Assembly: GCA_950022295.1 (NCBI GenBank)
Contig: OX465595.1
Coordinates: 70,330,770 to 70,394,769 of the forward strand
Source of the DNA: Bromus sterilis
Lineage: Eukaryota; Streptophyta; Magnoliopsida; Poales; Poaceae
Reading direction: 5' to 3'
Length of the DNA: 64,000 nt
Part shown: positions 49,506 through 59,726 of the stretch, in pieces
Layout of the letters: the number at the start of each line of letters is the position of its first letter
Numbering within the stretch: the stretch's first letter is position 1
Notes under the pieces: model-generated
Databases searched by the model: none
What the model was told of the DNA's origin: nothing
Seen by the model: the letters and a program-made list of their open reading frames with translations, nothing else
Program-made: the position numbers and the translations under genes

Positions 49506-50463
49506 TCATATATGATGCATCCTGACGCAGGAACTACGGCCGAGCATTTGCTGGTGGTGGACCTGGGGGTGGGGTGGTGGTGGGGGAAGGTTTCCTGCTC
49601 CTCCCTTTGCCAGGCGATCGACCCAGATGCACTGCCGAGTGGTGTGATATGCAGGCTTGCCCACTCCACTATGCATTTTGCAGGGCTGGTTCATCATGTC
49701 CTCAAAGGTGTACGGGGGCTTGATCTGACCTTGCGGCCTTTCTGCAGGTTTCTGCCTTCGACTGCCTCCCGCAGCCCCTTGTTCCTCTTGCTGCTGCACT
49801 ACTGCTACCTGCCGATTGCCATATTGGGCATCCGGCTGCTCATCCTTCCTCTTGTTGAAGCATGTGTTGTTGTTGTTGTTTTTGTTGTTTTTGTTGGGAG
49901 TGTTGCTGAAATTGTGGTTGTTGTTGTTGTTGTTGCTGCCAAAGTTGTTGTTCCGCCACATCTCGCGCCTCTCACGCCGATTGGGACCTTTCGGCCCATT
50001 TGCTTCTGCCGACTGCTGCTTCTGGCCAGATGGTTGCCCTTGGATGAAACCACTGGGACTCAACGTGATCGGGCGCATTGCAGAATCAGATGCGGCGAAT
50101 GAATTGGCTATTCTCATCAGATCGGCCAAAGATGTTATCTCCTTGCGCAGGATCTTGTGTTTCAACAAAGACTCGTACAAGCAGTCGTCAGTGAAGTACT
50201 GGATGGCTTGGATTTCATGAACTCCCTCACAAGTGTTTCTGAGCTTGATCCACCGCTGAAGGTAATCATGAAGGGGCTCGTCCTTTCCTTGTACACAGAG
50301 TGCCAGATGCCGAGGCAGACCTGTGCGCTCATACGTACCCGTGAAGTTACGAACAAACGCATCCTCAAAATCCTTCCAGCAATTGATGCTATTGCTGGGA
50401 AAACTGTTTAACCAAGACCGAGCTGAACCTTGAAGCATGAGCAGTGCATAGCGTACAGCCACA
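49506..50463 (-). pseudogene. gag: Younger Tat gag (C-terminal part, interrupted)
   Basis: Gag core with ALLMLQGSARSWLNSF, W..FEDAFVRNF and LPRHLALCVQGKDEPLHDYLQRW, followed by an Asn-rich stretch (from a CAA/AAC-type repeat near 49860-49940) and a Cys/His cluster (CKMH....HTTRQC). The N-terminal part is missing because Athila element B was inserted at 50464. The apparent extension to 50471 is LTR sequence. A TGA ends this frame just before the protease frame. Confidence 0.85.
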
Positions 50464-51927
50464 TGATACATCCAAAATGCATCACTATTTTATATCGTAA
50501 TTCGTCCTTATTCATTGATATATTTCACATTACGATGATGTTCTTATGTTGTTTTGACTTGTTTTACACAGTTTGCTACTTTCCGGTGCCGAAGCAGCAG
50601 ACGCAGGATTCAGCGGTAAAAAGTGGACGCTGAGTTGCTGAAGAAGAACACCTCCAAATTACCTGAAAATCTACGGGGTGTTTTTTTTGGAGGATTGACA
50701 AAGACACGCAAAAGAGGGACCAGAGGGGGGCCACAGGGTGCCTGGAGCCCTAGGGCCACTCCCGGCTCCCCCCTCTGGCCTATATACTCTTCGTCATCCG
50801 AAAACCATAAAAGGAGAAGCTTTTACGGAGTTCCGCCGCCGCTCCGTGGAGGAAACCTACAGAGAAGAAAAGGGCTCTCCGGCGGGCAGGTTCCGCCGAG
50901 GAGATCACCTCCCGGAAGCGGAGATCATCGCCATCGTCATCACCATCGTCACGGGCATCATCGAGATCATCATCAACATCATCCCCAACATCATCATCAT
51001 CTTCATCTTCATCCAATCTCATCTCACAATTGCAACTTGCGTTGTAACTCGTACTATCTACCCTCTCTACTCTATCGGTGTTGATTACTACTTTGTGGTG
51101 AATGCTATTGAGTTTTGTTGGAGGAATATCATTATGACCAGATTGTTTACCACCTATTTATCACCTCTGATCATGATCTCTGTTATGTCTTGTGATTAGT
51201 TACTTTAGTCCTTGAGGACATGGGAGAAGTCTTGTTGTTAGTAGTCATATGATGTTGAAATAATATGTGTTGTTTGATATTTAAGTTGTGTTGTTATTTT
51301 CCTAGTGGTGTTGTGTGAGTCGAACACTCAACACTTCGCCTTATTAAGGACCTAGGGGAATACATTGTGTATAAAGAATGCTTATGGTGGGTTGCCGGAG
51401 TGACAGAAACCTGAACCCCAGTTTGCACACTTTTGCACAAGGGAACAATGGATCCTTGATCTTATTGTTGTGGTTAGGCTTTGCCTTAATTTCTATCTTG
51501 TATTTTCGGATGCTTGCGAGTTGTTTAATCATAAGAGTGCACTTATCTTAGTCTAGAAGGCGTGCTAGCATAGATCCACCCACTCAACACTTATCAACAC
51601 AAATCATGTTATCAATATGGAGTATGGCGAAAGCACGTGACTACCTCTCCATGTGTCCTCAAGAACGCTTTAGTCTTTATAAGTTCCGTTGACAGGTTTA
51701 TCCTTTTCTCAAAAGGCTTAGGCCAGTTGCTGCTCCTCAGCACTATTTACTTTGCTTGGTTTTATCTTATTGTTGCTTATACCGAAAACCCCTAAAAAGT
51801 TATCTTTCAGTGCTTGCAGTTTATCCCTGGCCAAAATCACTTATCAATATCTTTCGCTCCTCATTGGGTTCAACACTCTTACTTATCGAAAACGCTGCAA
51901 TAGACCCCTTACGGTTGAGGGTCATCA
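50464..51927 (+). repeat. Left LTR of Athila element B (1464 bp)
   Basis: TGATACATCC to GGTCATCA, matching 59199-59726 over its first part. The preceding five bases CCACA (50459-50463) would be the left target duplication; the right copy is lost. It has a GC-rich module at 50735-50780, a TATA-like CTATATACTC near 50780 and a CATCAT-rich leader (50930-51015). Compared with the right LTR it lacks roughly 45 bp of the GC-rich module. Confidence 0.9.
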
Positions 51928-51939
51928 AGTACCGTTTTC

Positions 51940-51957
51940 TAGTGCCATTGTCGGGGA
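51940..51957 (+). promoter_or_regulatory. Primer-binding site of Athila element B (decayed)
   Basis: TAGTGCCATTGTCGGGGA, 12 bp after the LTR end. Against the tRNA-Asp site it has four differences, all C-to-T or G-to-A, the pattern left by deamination of methylated cytosines. Confidence 0.8.
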
Positions 51958-52039
51958 GCATAGAGCTACTGGTAAGTGAAGCTGGTAAGGAAATTTTTAT
52001 ATTGTTCTTTTTATTTTGCTGTTGCTGTTCTTTGTCCAT

Positions 52040-54075
52040 ATGGACAACCTAGCTATTGGATCGTTTCTTGCGGGGAAACGGCCCACATCTGTGGTGGTTG
52101 TTCCTCCCCCGACTGAAATTGTGCATTATAAAATACCAGCTGGTATTATCGATTATGTTTTGGCTAATCGTTATTCATGAGACAAACATCCCAGTGAACA
52201 CTTGCTATATTTTTCACAACTATGTTCAATATTTAAGCTTGCAGGTGTATCAATGGAGTTTGTCATGAGGAATTTGTTCTCCATATCGCTTATAGATAAA
52301 GCTTCAGATTGGTATAAGATTCTTGATAACTCACATTTGCTTGATTGGCAAGAGCTTATGTCTCTCTTTTATACCAAGTTTTATCCTCTTCATGAAATTC
52401 ATCGAGACAGAAATTATATCTATAACTTTAGGTCTCCTGACGGAGAAAGCATCGCTCAAGCTTGGGGGAGATTGAAATCCCTAATGCTTAAGTGTCCTAT
52501 TCATGAGCTCCCCAAGGAAATTATATTTATGCTAGACTTTCTCGTCAGGATAAGGAGATGCTGGATGCCTCCTCTAGTGGGGTATTTCAGACGAAAAGCG
52601 TTGAAGAAAGATGGGATCTCATTGAAAGGATCCAGAAGAATACTGAAGATTGGGAAATAGATAAAGGTATTGAACCCACTATAAATTATGAGCATGATTA
52701 TATAGAGAGCTATGTGAAAACTGATTACTTTAATACCTTTTGCTCTAAGATTGGTCTTGATTCCCATCTAATGATTGATTTTTGTAAGGACTTTGCCTCT
52801 CATATTGACTCTTCTAATAAGAAGAAGTATCAGCATCATAAACCCTTCAAAGAATTACCTATTGATATTCATGTTGCTGACCCTATTTTGCCTGCAGTTT
52901 TATATGAAAAGCCCCCTTTTCCCTCAAGGATAAGGGAGCACTCTTTTGTGACAGGCATAATAAATAAAAGTGAGAGAAGAATTGATGAGCCTGAGGAACA
53001 GATCAAGGTCAATCCTCAAGTTGCATTGGTTAAGGATCTTGTTACTAATGATGCTTTAGATTCCAATATAAATTTTTGTGTTGTTTCCACTAACCTTGTC
53101 ACAGCCAAGAATAAAGGCCCAATTTCAGGTACTCCGGTAGTATCTGTTAAAATAGGAGATCACAATTATTATGGGCTATGCGATTTGGGGTCGAGTGCTA
53201 GTGCTATCCCATATTCACTTTATCAAGAGATCATAGGTGAGATTTCACCTTGTGAACTTGAAGAACTTGATGTTACTATCCATCTTGCAAATAGAGCAAC
53301 TATCTCTCCTATCGGAATTTTGAGAGACGTTGAAGTCTTATGTGGAAAGGTAAAATATCCCACCGACTTTCTAGTCCTTGGTTCTGTAAGGGATAATTTT
53401 TGTCCTATTATTTTCGGTAGACCTTTTCTCAGAAGTTGTGGAGCTATAATAGATTGCAAGAAAAGTAAAGTTTCTGTTGAATTCAATGGTGAGCCATATG
53501 AATTTAATTTTTCTAAGTTCTCTAAGCATCCTCATGGTACTAATTTTCCTAGTAATGATAATATTATTGAAGATATTTCTTCCATTGCTATTCCTCCTAA
53601 TGATCCTTTGCATCAATATATGGAGGACCACGAGAATGATTTGCATATGCAGGAGAGAAATGAGCTGGACGAAATATTCGTAAGACAACCTGCTATCCTA
53701 AAGCACAACCTTCCAGTTGAGCCTTTGGGAATTTTATCCAAACCAAAAGGAGATCCAGTGTTTGATCTTAAACCACTTCCTGATACGCTCAAATATGCTT
53801 ATTTAGATGAAAAGAAAGTATATCATGTTATTGTCAATTCTAACCTTTCAGGGTATGAAGAAGAACGACTATTGGAAGTACTTCGCAAACATCGAGGTGC
53901 AATTGGCTATATCCTTGATGACCTTAAGGGGATTAGTCCATCTATTTGTGAACATACCATCAACCTTGAGCCTGATGCTAAACCAGTTGTTGATCATCAA
54001 CGACGGTTGAATCCGAAGATGATGGATGTTGTAAGGACTGAGATTCTCAAGCTTCTAGCCACAGGTATTATCTAG
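52040..54075 (+). pseudogene. gag-pol: Athila element B gag, protease and start of RT
   Basis: The ATG at 52040 (MDNLAIGSF) opens gag. A TGA follows after about 45 codons, and the frame then continues through the gag core (LFSISLIDKASDWYKIL, LFYTKFYPL, ESIAQAWGRLK). Near 52530 a frameshift moves it to the frame of 52558-54075. That part holds the gag tail, the protease (YYGLCDLGSSASAIPYSLY, then IFGRPFLRSCGAIIDC) and the segment leading into RT (INLEPDAKPVVDHQRRLNP). A TAG at 54073 interrupts the frame, but it continues in register into the RT domain. Gag forms the particle and protease cleaves the polyprotein. Confidence 0.88.
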
Positions 54076-55616
54076 CCTATAGCTGATAGTAAGTGGGTAA
54101 GCCCGGTTCGTTGTGTTCCAAAGAAAGGAGGAACAACTGTGGTTCCTAATGATAAGAATGAACTAATACCTCAGAGAATTATTATTGGATATAGTATGTG
54201 TATTGATTATAGGAAGATGAACAAGGCAACCAGGAAGGACCACTACCCGTTGTCGTTCATCGACCAAATGCTTGAAAGGTTATCCAAAAATACTCACTTT
54301 TGTTATCTTGACGGTTATTGTGGCTTCTCTCAAATTCATGTTAACACCGCTGATCAAGAGAAGACCACTTTTACTTGTCCCTATGGCACTTATGCTTACA
54401 GGCGTATGCCTTTTGGTTTATGTAATGCCCCTGCTACTTTCCAAAGGTGTATGTCTGCTGTATTTCATGGTTTTTGTGAAGAAATTGTGGAGGTGTTCAT
54501 GGACGATTTCTCTGTCTATGGAACCTCTTTTGACCACTGTCTCCACAACTTTAATAAAGTTTTGCAGAGATGTGAGGAGACAAATTTGGTGTTTAACTGG
54601 GAGAAGTGCCACTTTATGGTCAACGAGGGAATTGTTCTTGGCCACAAGATTTCCGAGAGGGGAATTGAGGTGGACAGGGCCAAGATTGAAGCAATTGAAA
54701 GGATGCCCTATCCAAGGGACATCAAAGGTATTCATAGTGTTCTTGGTCATGCTGGTTTCTATAGAAGATTTATTAAAGACTTTTCTAAGACTTCGAGACC
54801 CCTCACTAATCTTCTCCAGAAGGATGTTCCTTTTGTTTTTGATGAAGATTGTAAGGAAGCCTTCGAAGTTCTTAAGAAAGCTTTAATAACCGCTCCTATA
54901 GTACAACCACCTGATTGGAATTTACCTTTTGAAATTATGTGTGATGCTAGTGATTTTGCTGTTGAAGCTATTTTAGGGAAAAGGGTTGATAAGAAATTGA
55001 ATGTTATATATTATGCTAGCAAAACCCTTGATAGTGCTCTTATGCTACTACTGAGAAGGAATTCTTAGCAGTAGTTTTTGCTTGTGATAAGTTTAGGCAG
55101 TATATTGTTGATTCTAAGATTATTATTCATACTGACCATGCTGCCATTAAGTATCTTATGGAGAAGAAGGATGCCAAACCCAGACTCATCCGATTGGTAC
55201 TCCTTCTTCAAGAATTTGATTTGTAGATTGTCGATAGGAAAGGAGCAGACAATCCGGTGGCGGATAATCTTTCAAGGATGGAAGATATACCGCATGATCC
55301 CATTCCAGTCAACGACAGTTTTCCAGATGAACAGCTAGCTGTTGTGAAAGTACAATCTCTCTCCGATCCTTGGTTTGTATATTATGATAACTTTATCGTT
55401 GCAAAGTTTTTGCCTCCAGGTTTAACATTTCATCAAAGGAAGAAGTTCTTCCACGATTTGAGGCATTACTTTTGGGATGACCCACATCTTTTCAATGAAG
55501 GTCCAGATGGGATCATGAGGAGATGCATAACAGAAAACGAGCAGAAAGACATTCTCAAACAATGTCACGATAGTCCATATGGAGGACATCATGCCGGTGA
55601 GAGGGCCGCACAATAA
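54076..55616 (+). pseudogene. pol: Athila element B reverse transcriptase and RNase H
   Basis: In register with the upstream frame. RT motifs are CIDYRKMNKAT, YLDGYCGFSQI, MPFGLCNAPATFQRCM and the catalytic FMDDFSVYG, all with key residues. RNase H begins at MCDASDFAVEAIL. Near 55035 a short deletion shifts the frame, and the domain continues as EKEFLAVVFACDKFRQY. A TAG near 55224 precedes IVDRKGADNPVADNLSRMED. The integrase N-terminal zinc region starts before 55616. RT copies the RNA into cDNA, and RNase H removes the template. The disruptions are few, so the copy is moderately young. Confidence 0.88.
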
Positions 55617-56703
55617 GGTTCTTCAATCAGGTTTTTATTGGCCTACTCTCTTTAAGGATGCTAGAAATTATGTCTTATCCTGTGATAAGTGTCAGAGAGT
55701 TGGTAATATTAGTAGAAGGAATGAGATGCCTATGAATTACTCTCTAGTGATTGAACCTTTTGATTGCTGGGGTGTTGATTTTATGGGTCCTTTTCCTCCC
55801 TCGCACAAGTACACTCACATTTTAGTTGCTGTGGATTATGTAACCAAGTGGGTAGAGGCCATCCCCACTGAAAGTGCTAATCACAAGACATCTTTGAAAA
55901 TGCTCAAGGATGTAATTTATCCTAGGTTTGGAGTACCCAGGTACCTCATGACTGATGGGGGTTCACACTTTACGCATGGAGCTTTTAGAAAAGCTTTAGC
56001 CAAGTACGATGTCAATCATAGAATTGCTTCACCGTACCACCCTCAAACTAGTGGGCAAGTTGAGCTCACCAATAGAGAGATCAAGCTGATCTTACAGAAG
56101 ACAGTTAATAGAAATAGAAAAGATTGGTCGTATAAGTTAGGAGATGCTCTGTGGGCGTATAGAACTGATTACAAAAACCCCATGGGCATGTCTCCCTATA
56201 AGATGGTCTATGGCAAGGCTTGCCATTTGCCATTAGAATTAGAACACAAAGCTTTCTGGGCTATTAGAGAGCTTAATGTTGACCCGAAATTAGCTGGTGA
56301 AAAGCGTCTCATGAAATTGACTTATCTAGATGAGTGGAGAAGTGAAGCTTACGAGAGCGCTAAAATGTTCAAGGAAAAGGTAAAGAAGTGGCACGATAGG
56401 AGGATGTTGAAACGTGAATTTAATTCTGGTGATAAAGTTTTGTTGTTTAGATCTCGTTTCAGGTTTTCTCCAGGTAAACTACATTCCAGGTGGGAAGGGC
56501 CATTTCATATTGAGGAAGTCTACCGCTCGGGTGCAATCAAGATTAACAATTTCGAAGGCACCAAACCTCAAGTTGTGAATGGGCTAAGACTTAAGCATTA
56601 CATAGCAGGAGACCCTGTCTATGTTGATGTGGATTTGGTATACACGACAACTCATGAAGAACATGTTGCAGCCCTGTTTCAGACACCAGCAGAAGCAGAA
56701 TAA
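55579..56703 (+). CDS. pol: Athila element B integrase
   Basis: Entered by a frameshift at about 55613. It carries the zinc-binding pair CDKCQ and the DDE catalytic core with all three acidic residues in place (WGVDFMGP, LMTDGGSHF, SGQVELTNRE), followed by the DNA-binding C-terminus (GDKVLLF, GPFHIEEVY). No stop before 56703. Integrase joins the cDNA ends to chromosomal DNA. Unlike the chromoviruses here it has no chromodomain. The start at 55579 is only the first Met in this frame, not a real initiator. Confidence 0.9.
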   Translation: MEDIMPVRGPHNKVLQSGFYWPTLFKDARNYVLSCDKCQRVGNISRRNEMPMNYSLVIEPFDCWGVDFMGPFPPSHKYTHILVAVDYVTKWVEAIPTESANHKTSLKMLKDVIYPRFGVPRYLMTDGGSHFTHGAFRKALAKYDVNHRIASPYHPQTSGQVELTNREIKLILQKTVNRNRKDWSYKLGDALWAYRTDYKNPMGMSPYKMVYGKACHLPLELEHKAFWAIRELNVDPKLAGEKRLMKLTYLDEWRSEAYESAKMFKEKVKKWHDRRMLKREFNSGDKVLLFRSRFRFSPGKLHSRWEGPFHIEEVYRSGAIKINNFEGTKPQVVNGLRLKHYIAGDPVYVDVDLVYTTTHEEHVAALFQTPAEAE

Positions 56704-57049
56704 GGAAAGGTATGTATTACGGTAAGGAAACATCGTGAAACCTCCATAAAAATCTCATATTATGAGTTTTTGTAAAATTAGGAAAATTTGAGGCCAAAGT
56801 GGAGCCAGAGACCAGCTCCAGGGGGCCCAGGCGCCCCCCTGGCGCAGCCTACCCCCTGGCCGCGCAGGGAGGCCTCCTGGGCACCCAGGAGTCCGTCTCC
56901 GATCCCACTTTGGCTCATTACCTTCCTTTCTATGAAGAAATTTTTGCTATATATTTGCCCGGATTGTTCCGGCAACGTATCTCGCGATTTCATGTGTTTT
57001 CTTTTCGATCTGTTTCTGCTAGAAAATCTTTCAGCTAGACCTAGGTGGC
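56704..57049 (+). promoter_or_regulatory. Probable internal promoter of the Athila element B accessory ORF
   Basis: A GC-rich block (about 56805-56900) closely resembles the promoter module of this element's LTRs (runs such as GGCGC, CTGGCCGCGC and CTCCTGGGC). It is followed by TATATAT at 56948-56954, about 95 bp before the ATG at 57050. No coding sequence. Promoter function is inferred from this arrangement. Confidence 0.5.
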
Positions 57050-57556
57050 ATGGCTTCCCCATGTTCCCCCAAGGACAAGTTCGTCGTCAACGTTATCAAC
57101 CCTTACCTCGCTGAGGTGAAGAAGCACCCCCAGATCCTTCGTGTGGAGGATGGTGACCTCCACAAGGAGGATCTGAAGGCACCAGTCAAGGAAGGGAGTG
57201 CCGAGGAGCAGCTGAAGGAGATGGAACATGAGGTCTTCAAGTTCAAGAAGACGGTGGAGCGTGGTGTTGAAGCTAACTTCGACATCATGAATGAAATAGA
57301 AGCTTCCCACAAGAAGGAGATGAAGGAGATGTGGTCAAGTTTGGCCGCACTGGAAGAAAAATTTTATGAGCTTCAAGCACAGATCTATGATCTGCAAAAC
57401 CAAAACTGTGAGTATGAACTGAAGTTTCTGCACATGGGTTTGGGTGCTGAGTGCAGGATCCTGGAGACGGGAATGTCCTTTGAGACTAGAGAACAGCTTC
57501 CATGGAAGTGCTTCGCCAAGGAGTACGTGATCAACAAGAACAAGAATGAGGAGTGA
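57050..57556 (+). CDS. Athila element B accessory ORF (coiled-coil protein)
   Basis: An intact 168-codon frame from MASPCSPKDK to a TGA at 57554. Residues 55-125 are rich in Glu, Lys and Leu with heptad spacing (EEQLKEMEHEVFKFKKTVE; SSLAALEEKFYELQAQIYDLQNQN), so a coiled coil is likely. There is no signal peptide or membrane segment and I recognise no enzymatic motif. It lies between integrase and the 3' noncoding region, the slot where Athila elements carry accessory ORFs. It is unlike the accessory ORF of Athila element A. It is the only undamaged complete ORF in this element, and its function is unknown. Confidence 0.7.
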   Translation: MASPCSPKDKFVVNVINPYLAEVKKHPQILRVEDGDLHKEDLKAPVKEGSAEEQLKEMEHEVFKFKKTVERGVEANFDIMNEIEASHKKEMKEMWSSLAALEEKFYELQAQIYDLQNQNCEYELKFLHMGLGAECRILETGMSFETREQLPWKCFAKEYVINKNKNEE

Positions 57557-59184
57557 AATCTCCTTGGGTAATGGCATCCCCTTAGCTTGTCCCAAGCTTA
57601 GGGGAGTGCCCGATATCTTTATCTTTATCTTTATCTTTGTCTTTTAGAGTCAAGTAGAGTCGTGTCATGTCTAGGAAAGTTATGTTATAAAATATGTGTT
57701 TGCATTGATGTCTATCACTCCTTTTACGAGAGCTATGTATCCGTGAGTGTGGAGTTGTCTATGATGGAATATTAATGAGAAATCTATTGATTCCTTCGCT
57801 GCACTCGGTATTCTCTTCACGCAATCGACCTTATGATGATTCTTATGGGGAGTATTGATCTTATATCAGGTATGACTTTGAAAACTTTATTTAATCTTGG
57901 CAAACATAGCTTTGGTCACAACAACAAGCATGATTTTCTCAAAGTAGCGACATAGCCAAAACCTTTATGTTATTATGCTTGAAGTGTTATGTTGACAAGG
58001 AAGACAACTTGATGTGCTATGCTTATTTTAATGTTTATGCTTTATATTGCTTTGCATCTAAGTCATCATCAATTGTCTGTTCTCTCAAGCCTTTGCTAGC
58101 CAAACCTCTATACTAAGCGGAATTCTGCTTGTGCATCCATACCCTGAAACCAATATTTTCCATATGTGTCCACCATACCTTCCTATTCGTGTTATTCCAC
58201 TACCACTCCTAAAGTATAGAATTTATGTGTTATTTAAATATTCAAAATCTTCTATTTTGTGCCACTGGTTTAGCTCATGAGGAAGTAGTAGTTAATTCAT
58301 GATCTTCTTAATTTGGACAAGTTTTATCGCGGGATTGCATGTCTATCTTCAAATCCTTAATACGAGGAGGAATTGGCATGAGTGGGCCCAGCTCACAAAA
58401 GATAATACAAAAAACAAACCCTCCTTCACGCTTTGTTCATGAGAAATCAGAAAACTTTTGCAGTGATAAACAAAGGAGATTGCGGGGATATGATCGTCCC
58501 CGTGTGGGAGCCGTTCCTTGAAACTTTTCCAATCTGAGGAGTAAATGAGTTATCTAATAGCATTCGTTGACAAATCATGCACCTCTCAAAACTTGTTTTC
58601 ATTCTGTTTGATTTAAGGATAGCACTTGAGTTTTCCCTACTTCCCTAAAGCAGGGCCTATCTTTTAGTTTTAGGTTGAGTCAGTTTTTCCTACTTCTTTC
58701 TATCCTTAAAGAGAGCAGACATTTGATGTTTCAAGGATTCATTCGTATAAAGCTGCATTAAGATCTGTCATATCGCATCCTTGTTGACATTATCATTTGA
58801 TAAGTAAGTTGTTTGTTAAGCCTGGCTGAAGCAAACATCTTCCTTTGTGTTACACTTCTTTCCTAACAGCATGTTCTTTCAAAATCTTCAATTGATCTCA
58901 TCAAAGTATAAAAAGAAAGAGCAAAAGTAAAAGCTATTAGTTGTTCTTTGACCAAAGGACATGTTTGCCATGATTTGATGAGTTTCCTTAGCCCTTCTCT
59001 TGATAATAATTGTAATTACTCTTTCGTAAGGGCCTTAAGAGTTGAAGATTGCTGTTGAGGGTGTTTGAGTTTGGTGAAGAAATCATGATGCTTCTTGTCC
59101 GTATTCTATTTATCGACACTTCACTCTCTAAACTTGTTGACAGGTTTACCGAGCTCAGTTTTCGCTTGGGGACAAGCTAGGTCT
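57557..59184 (+). other. Athila element B 3' untranslated region
   Basis: About 1.6 kb with no supported ORF. The block 58091-58213 is shared with Athila element A (21992-22115). The short repeat TTTATCTTTATC occurs near 57617. It ends at the polypurine tract. Confidence 0.65.
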
Positions 59185-59198
59185 AAGCTTGGGGGAGT
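59185..59198 (+). promoter_or_regulatory. Polypurine tract of Athila element B
   Basis: AAGCTTGGGGGAGT-type run directly before the right LTR start TGATACGTCC. Confidence 0.85.
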
Positions 59199-59726
59199 TG
59201 ATACGTCCAAAATGCATCACTTTTTTATATCGTAATTCGTCCTTATTCATTGATATATTTCACATTACGATGATGTTCTTATGTTGTTTTGACTTGTTTT
59301 ACACAGTTTGCAACTTTCCGGTGCCGAAGTAGCAGACGCAAGATTCAGCGGTAAAAAGTGGACGCTAAGTTGCTGAAGAAGAACACATCCAAATTACCTG
59401 AAAATCTACGGGGGGGGGGGGGGGTGTTTTTGGGAGGATTGACGAAGACAAGAAAAGGAGGGACCAGAGGGGGCCACAGGGTGCCCAGGCGGCCACCTGG
59501 CGCGGCCCCCACCCTGGCCGCGCCGGGAGGGCTCCTGGGCCACTCCCGGCTCCCCCCTCTGGCCTATTTACTCTTCATCATCCGAAAACCCTAAAAGGAG
59601 AAGCTTTTACGGAGTTCCGTCGCCGCTCCGTGGCAGAAACCTACAGAGATGAAAAGGGCTCTCCGGCAGGCAGATTCCGCCGAGGAGATCACCTCCCGGA
59701 AGGGGAGATCATTGCCATCGTCATAA
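59199..59726 (+). repeat. Right LTR of Athila element B (truncated)
   Basis: It matches the left LTR (50464 onward) with about seven substitutions in the first 225 bp by my count. It contains a 15 bp G run (59410-59424) where the left LTR has only four Gs, and a longer GC-rich module. It is cut at 59726 by the CACTA terminus; the remaining 900 bp or so of this LTR are not in the window. Confidence 0.88.

Noticed and set aside
49860..49940. Spaced trinucleotide repeats as a possible CRISPR-like array
   Set aside because: They are a degenerate CAA/AAC microsatellite coding for poly-Asn. No repeat-spacer pattern exists here and the DNA is eukaryotic.
49512..50102. 196-codon plus-strand ORF over Tat gag
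   Set aside because: Val/Leu-rich complement of the Asn-rich gag segment. The minus strand has the recognisable gag core.
54272..54886. 204-codon overlapping plus-strand ORF inside Athila RT
   Set aside because: An out-of-frame shadow of the RT domain with no motifs of its own.
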